A stretch of 64,000 nt of DNA. Origin: Demequina sp. B12. GTDB taxonomy: Bacteria > Actinomycetota > Actinomycetes > Actinomycetales > Demequinaceae. Positions 61,850 to 64,000 of the stretch are shown here, one piece after another. The notes beneath the pieces are model-generated. The model did not search any database and was not told where the DNA came from. It worked only from the letters and a program-made list of their open reading frames with translations. Each line of letters starts with the position of its first letter. Positions within the stretch are counted from its first letter, which is position 1. The translations under genes were made by a program, and so were the position numbers. The stretch spans positions 855,892 through 919,891 of the forward strand of contig NZ_JAPEHU010000001.1 of NCBI RefSeq assembly GCF_028823635.1, read 5' to 3'.

Positions 61850-62869
61850 GTGGGGTGGACCGTCACGTCGCTGGCGGCCAAGGCAGCGGGGGCGTGGGGC
61901 CTGCGCGGGTCGTGGGCCAAGCCCTACGCCGCATCCCATGCCGCTGGTTTGGCGCAGCGCGGCCCGCGCCGCGACGGCGACACGGTGTTCGCGCGCGCCT
62001 ATGCGCGCCGCCTGGCCACATATTCGGCGGCCGACCGCAAGGCGCTTGAGGCTGCACGGTCGGAGATGGTGACCGATGCTGCGGTTCTTGAGCGTGCGAT
62101 TGCTGCTGGGGCCACTGTGACGGCGGCGGCCGCGCTCGCCGCCGCCTGGGAGAAGCTCCCCGAGACAGCGAAAGACGTGGTGCGCGCTCCCGCCGGGACG
62201 GGCATCGGCTCTGTTCGGTTGGGTTCCGTCAAGGCCGTGCAAGTCGATCAGACCACCTGTGGTGCCGCGGTGATGGCGATGATGCTGATGACTGGCGACC
62301 CGCTGGTGGCGGCGTGGGTCATGACTGGCCGCGTGTTCGGCGACCATCTACCGCCTGAGGTGATGGCCGTCACGTTGGAGGACGACAATCCCCGCACCAT
62401 TGACGACCGCTGGGCCGCCTTGCAGCGTGCACTTCACCGCGCCACCACTTCACGGGCGTTGGGTCCGTTCCCGTGGCCGGCGTCGCTGGGCACGCCGCCG
62501 TGGCGAGTCGACAACGTCACGCGGTTTGCGGGCGTGCGTTTCCGTGGCGCCATCCTGGATGACACGGACCCCACGCTCATGGAAGCCGCGATCGCTCACG
62601 CGAGCGCGGCCTTGCGTGACGGTATCCCCGTGCCGCTCTACACCGGCGGTGATAGTTCAGCGGGTCTCGACACCGTAGTGCCACGTCACGTGGTCCTGCT
62701 GGTGGGCCGTATCGATGATGGTTTTGCCGTGTACGAGCCCGGTTCCGGAAGGGTCCTTCCCGTGTCCGACGAGCGCCTGGTGGGCGGCGGGCCCAAGGAG
62801 CCTGCACTGGGCCAGTGGACGCGTGCGTGCTGGATGATCCTTCCCAAGCAGCGGCTCAAACCCAGTTGA
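61850..62869 (+). CDS. C39-like (papain-fold) domain protein of unknown function
   Basis: A 339-residue protein. The first 120 residues are Ala-rich helices. From about 125 it has a C39-peptidase-like core: Q131 and C137 in VQVDQTTCGAAVMAMMLMTG, then H280 in VPRHVVLLVGRIDDGFAVYE and a late EPGSGRV. This is the Q-x5-C ... H-V-V order of C39/transglutaminase-like cysteine proteases. There is no signal peptide or membrane helix and no ABC fusion, unlike bacteriocin-processing C39 proteins. GTG 61850 lies two bases after the deoA stop. Being inside a nucleoside cluster is unexpected; function not inferred. Confidence 0.6.
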   Translation: MGWTVTSLAAKAAGAWGLRGSWAKPYAASHAAGLAQRGPRRDGDTVFARAYARRLATYSAADRKALEAARSEMVTDAAVLERAIAAGATVTAAAALAAAWEKLPETAKDVVRAPAGTGIGSVRLGSVKAVQVDQTTCGAAVMAMMLMTGDPLVAAWVMTGRVFGDHLPPEVMAVTLEDDNPRTIDDRWAALQRALHRATTSRALGPFPWPASLGTPPWRVDNVTRFAGVRFRGAILDDTDPTLMEAAIAHASAALRDGIPVPLYTGGDSSAGLDTVVPRHVVLLVGRIDDGFAVYEPGSGRVLPVSDERLVGGGPKEPALGQWTRACWMILPKQRLKPS

Positions 62870-62895
62870 CGACTGCGCGCAGGTAGCCTTGGAGC

Positions 62896-63963
62896 ATGAG
62901 CCTCACGCACGACGAAATTGTCGCCCTGCCCAAGGTCCTGCTGCACGACCACCTCGATGGTGGTCTGCGTCCGCAGACCCTGATTGAACTTGCCGCACAG
63001 ATCGGTCACGAACTGCCGTCGACCGATCCGACCGAACTGGCCCGGATCTTCGCGGAGAACGCCAACTCCGGCGATTTGGTGAAGTACCTCGAGGCGTTCG
63101 CGCACACCACCGCGGTGATGCAGAGCGCCGACAACCTGCGCCGCGTCGCTCGCGAAGCAGTGGTGGACCTGGCCGCTGACGGCGTGATCTACGTCGAGCT
63201 CCGCTACGCCCCCGAACAGCATGTTGCGGGTGGCCTGAGCCTGCAGGAAGTGGTGGAAGCCGTCCAGGCAGGCATCGAGGAAGGTGTGGCGGAGGCTGCA
63301 GAAGCCGGTCACGGTATCCGTGCCGCCGCGCTCCTGGACGCTATGCGCCACCTGGACCGTTCCCTGGAGATCGCACAGCTCGCCGTGGCGAACCGTGAGC
63401 GCTGCTGCGTGGGCTTCGACATTGCCGGCCCTGAGTTTGGCTTCCCGCCCAAGAACCACGCAGAGGCGTTTGCCTACCTGCGCGAACAGCACCTGCCCGT
63501 CACCATTCACGCCGGTGAAGCCGATGGCGCACAGTCGGTCTCCGATGCGCTCGTCCAGGGCGCTCGTCGCCTGGGTCACGGTGTGCGCATCTGGGAAGAC
63601 ATCGAGGACTTCGACTCAGACGAGCCCAACCTGGGTGTCATCGCTCAGCACGCTCTCGACCAGCAGATCCCGCTGGAGTGCTGCCCCACCTCCAACGTGC
63701 AGACCGCAGCAGCCACGTCGATTGCCGACCACCCCATGCACACCCTGCGTGACTTGGGCTTCGCCGTGACCATCAACACGGACAACCGCCTGGTGTCCGG
63801 TGTGTCGATGTCCGGCGAGTTCGGCGTCCTGGTTGAGGCTGGCTGGACCAAGGAAGACCTGCTCGAGGCAACCTTGTCCGCAGCCTGGGGCGCGTTCCTC
63901 CCGTACCAGGAGCGCGGCGACCTCGCCGAGACCATCCTTGAGGCATACGGCATCGAGCTGTAG
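62896..63963 (+). CDS. add: adenosine deaminase
   Basis: A 355-residue TIM-barrel zinc hydrolase that converts (deoxy)adenosine to (deoxy)inosine. Metal and catalytic motifs are HDHLDGGLRP (H-x-H), HAGEADG (His, catalytic Glu), RLGHGVRIWED and the late INTDNRLVSG (Asp pair), as in actinobacterial Add. The start has -10 TAGCCT (62884-62889) six bases upstream, so it has its own leaderless promoter in addition to read-through from the cluster. The stop is 37 bases from the window end, and nothing further is visible. Confidence 0.94.
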   Translation: MSLTHDEIVALPKVLLHDHLDGGLRPQTLIELAAQIGHELPSTDPTELARIFAENANSGDLVKYLEAFAHTTAVMQSADNLRRVAREAVVDLAADGVIYVELRYAPEQHVAGGLSLQEVVEAVQAGIEEGVAEAAEAGHGIRAAALLDAMRHLDRSLEIAQLAVANRERCCVGFDIAGPEFGFPPKNHAEAFAYLREQHLPVTIHAGEADGAQSVSDALVQGARRLGHGVRIWEDIEDFDSDEPNLGVIAQHALDQQIPLECCPTSNVQTAAATSIADHPMHTLRDLGFAVTINTDNRLVSGVSMSGEFGVLVEAGWTKEDLLEATLSAAWGAFLPYQERGDLAETILEAYGIEL

Positions 63964-64000
63964 CGTTCGCAACCGCCTCACCAGCGCCCTTTCCCCTGGC

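Noticed and set aside
61845..62895. The C39-like protein as a bacteriocin-processing peptidase
   Set aside because: No ABC transporter fusion, no membrane segments and no precursor peptide nearby; only the fold resemblance is retained.

Overview
The window is a gene-dense, high-GC stretch from an actinobacterial chromosome, most likely a Micrococcales-type organism. The evidence is a set of gene orders typical of Actinomycetota. One is sigE / zinc anti-sigma / htrA / tatB, next to an O-methyltransferase and a DUF3117 gene. Others are dapD divergent from dapE, fdxA-dapC, GTP-type pckG divergent from a RamB-like regulator, and sdhCDAB. There are many GTG starts and many leaderless-type promoters. 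I see no rRNA, tRNA, CRISPR array or intact insertion sequence, and I cannot name the genus from the sequence alone.

Layout. 1-8.5 kb is accessory: a TipA-type MerR regulator with a DUF2268 protease behind a MerR-type operator, a VOC protein, an RluA pseudouridine synthase, three small ORFs, a roughly 900-bp gene-poor gap holding a MITE-like element, a ribbon-helix-helix / DUF4097 pair, and a CGNR regulator divergent from an EamA exporter. 8.6-17.1 kb is a chitin module: a large LuxR-type ATPase regulator, two multidomain GH18 chitinases and a lipoprotein coupled to the second. 17.2-22.5 kb holds pckG, a RamB-like regulator, a methyltransferase, a PaiB-like flavoprotein and a PH-domain protein. 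22.6-41.8 kb is mostly core: typA, VanW protein, fdxA, dapC, gltA, a lytic transglycosylase-like protein, dapD, dapE, a LOG protein, DUF3117, the sigE envelope-stress cluster, trpS, a YihY/BrkB protein and a DUF4190 protein. 41.9-46.8 kb is a four-gene overlapping operon: acidic lipoprotein, membrane fusion protein, ABC ATPase and MacB-like permease. 46.8-54.7 kb has a membrane-anchored GH2 beta-galactosidase, sdhCDAB and manC. 54.8-64 kb is a nucleoside uptake and salvage cluster: BMP lipoprotein, ATPase, two permeases, cdd, deoA, a C39-like protein and add.

How the genes work together. The chitinases and their regulator point to extracellular chitin use. PEPCK, RamB, citrate synthase and succinate dehydrogenase form a central-carbon theme. 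DapC, DapD and DapE cover successive steps of the succinylase lysine pathway. SigE with its anti-sigma factor, HtrA and TatB forms an envelope-stress unit. The last cluster imports nucleosides and breaks them down.

The most unusual signal is not a gene. The 9-mer GGCCGATGC / GCATCGGCC occurs about 29 times by eye, against one or two expected. It lies on both strands, is enriched between genes, and occurs once as the inverted pair forming a terminator. This resembles DNA-uptake-type words of other bacteria. Other points of interest are the MerR/TipAS/DUF2268 module, two related palindromic repeats, a tandem 14-bp operator-like repeat before the first chitinase, and the C39-like protein inside the nucleoside cluster.
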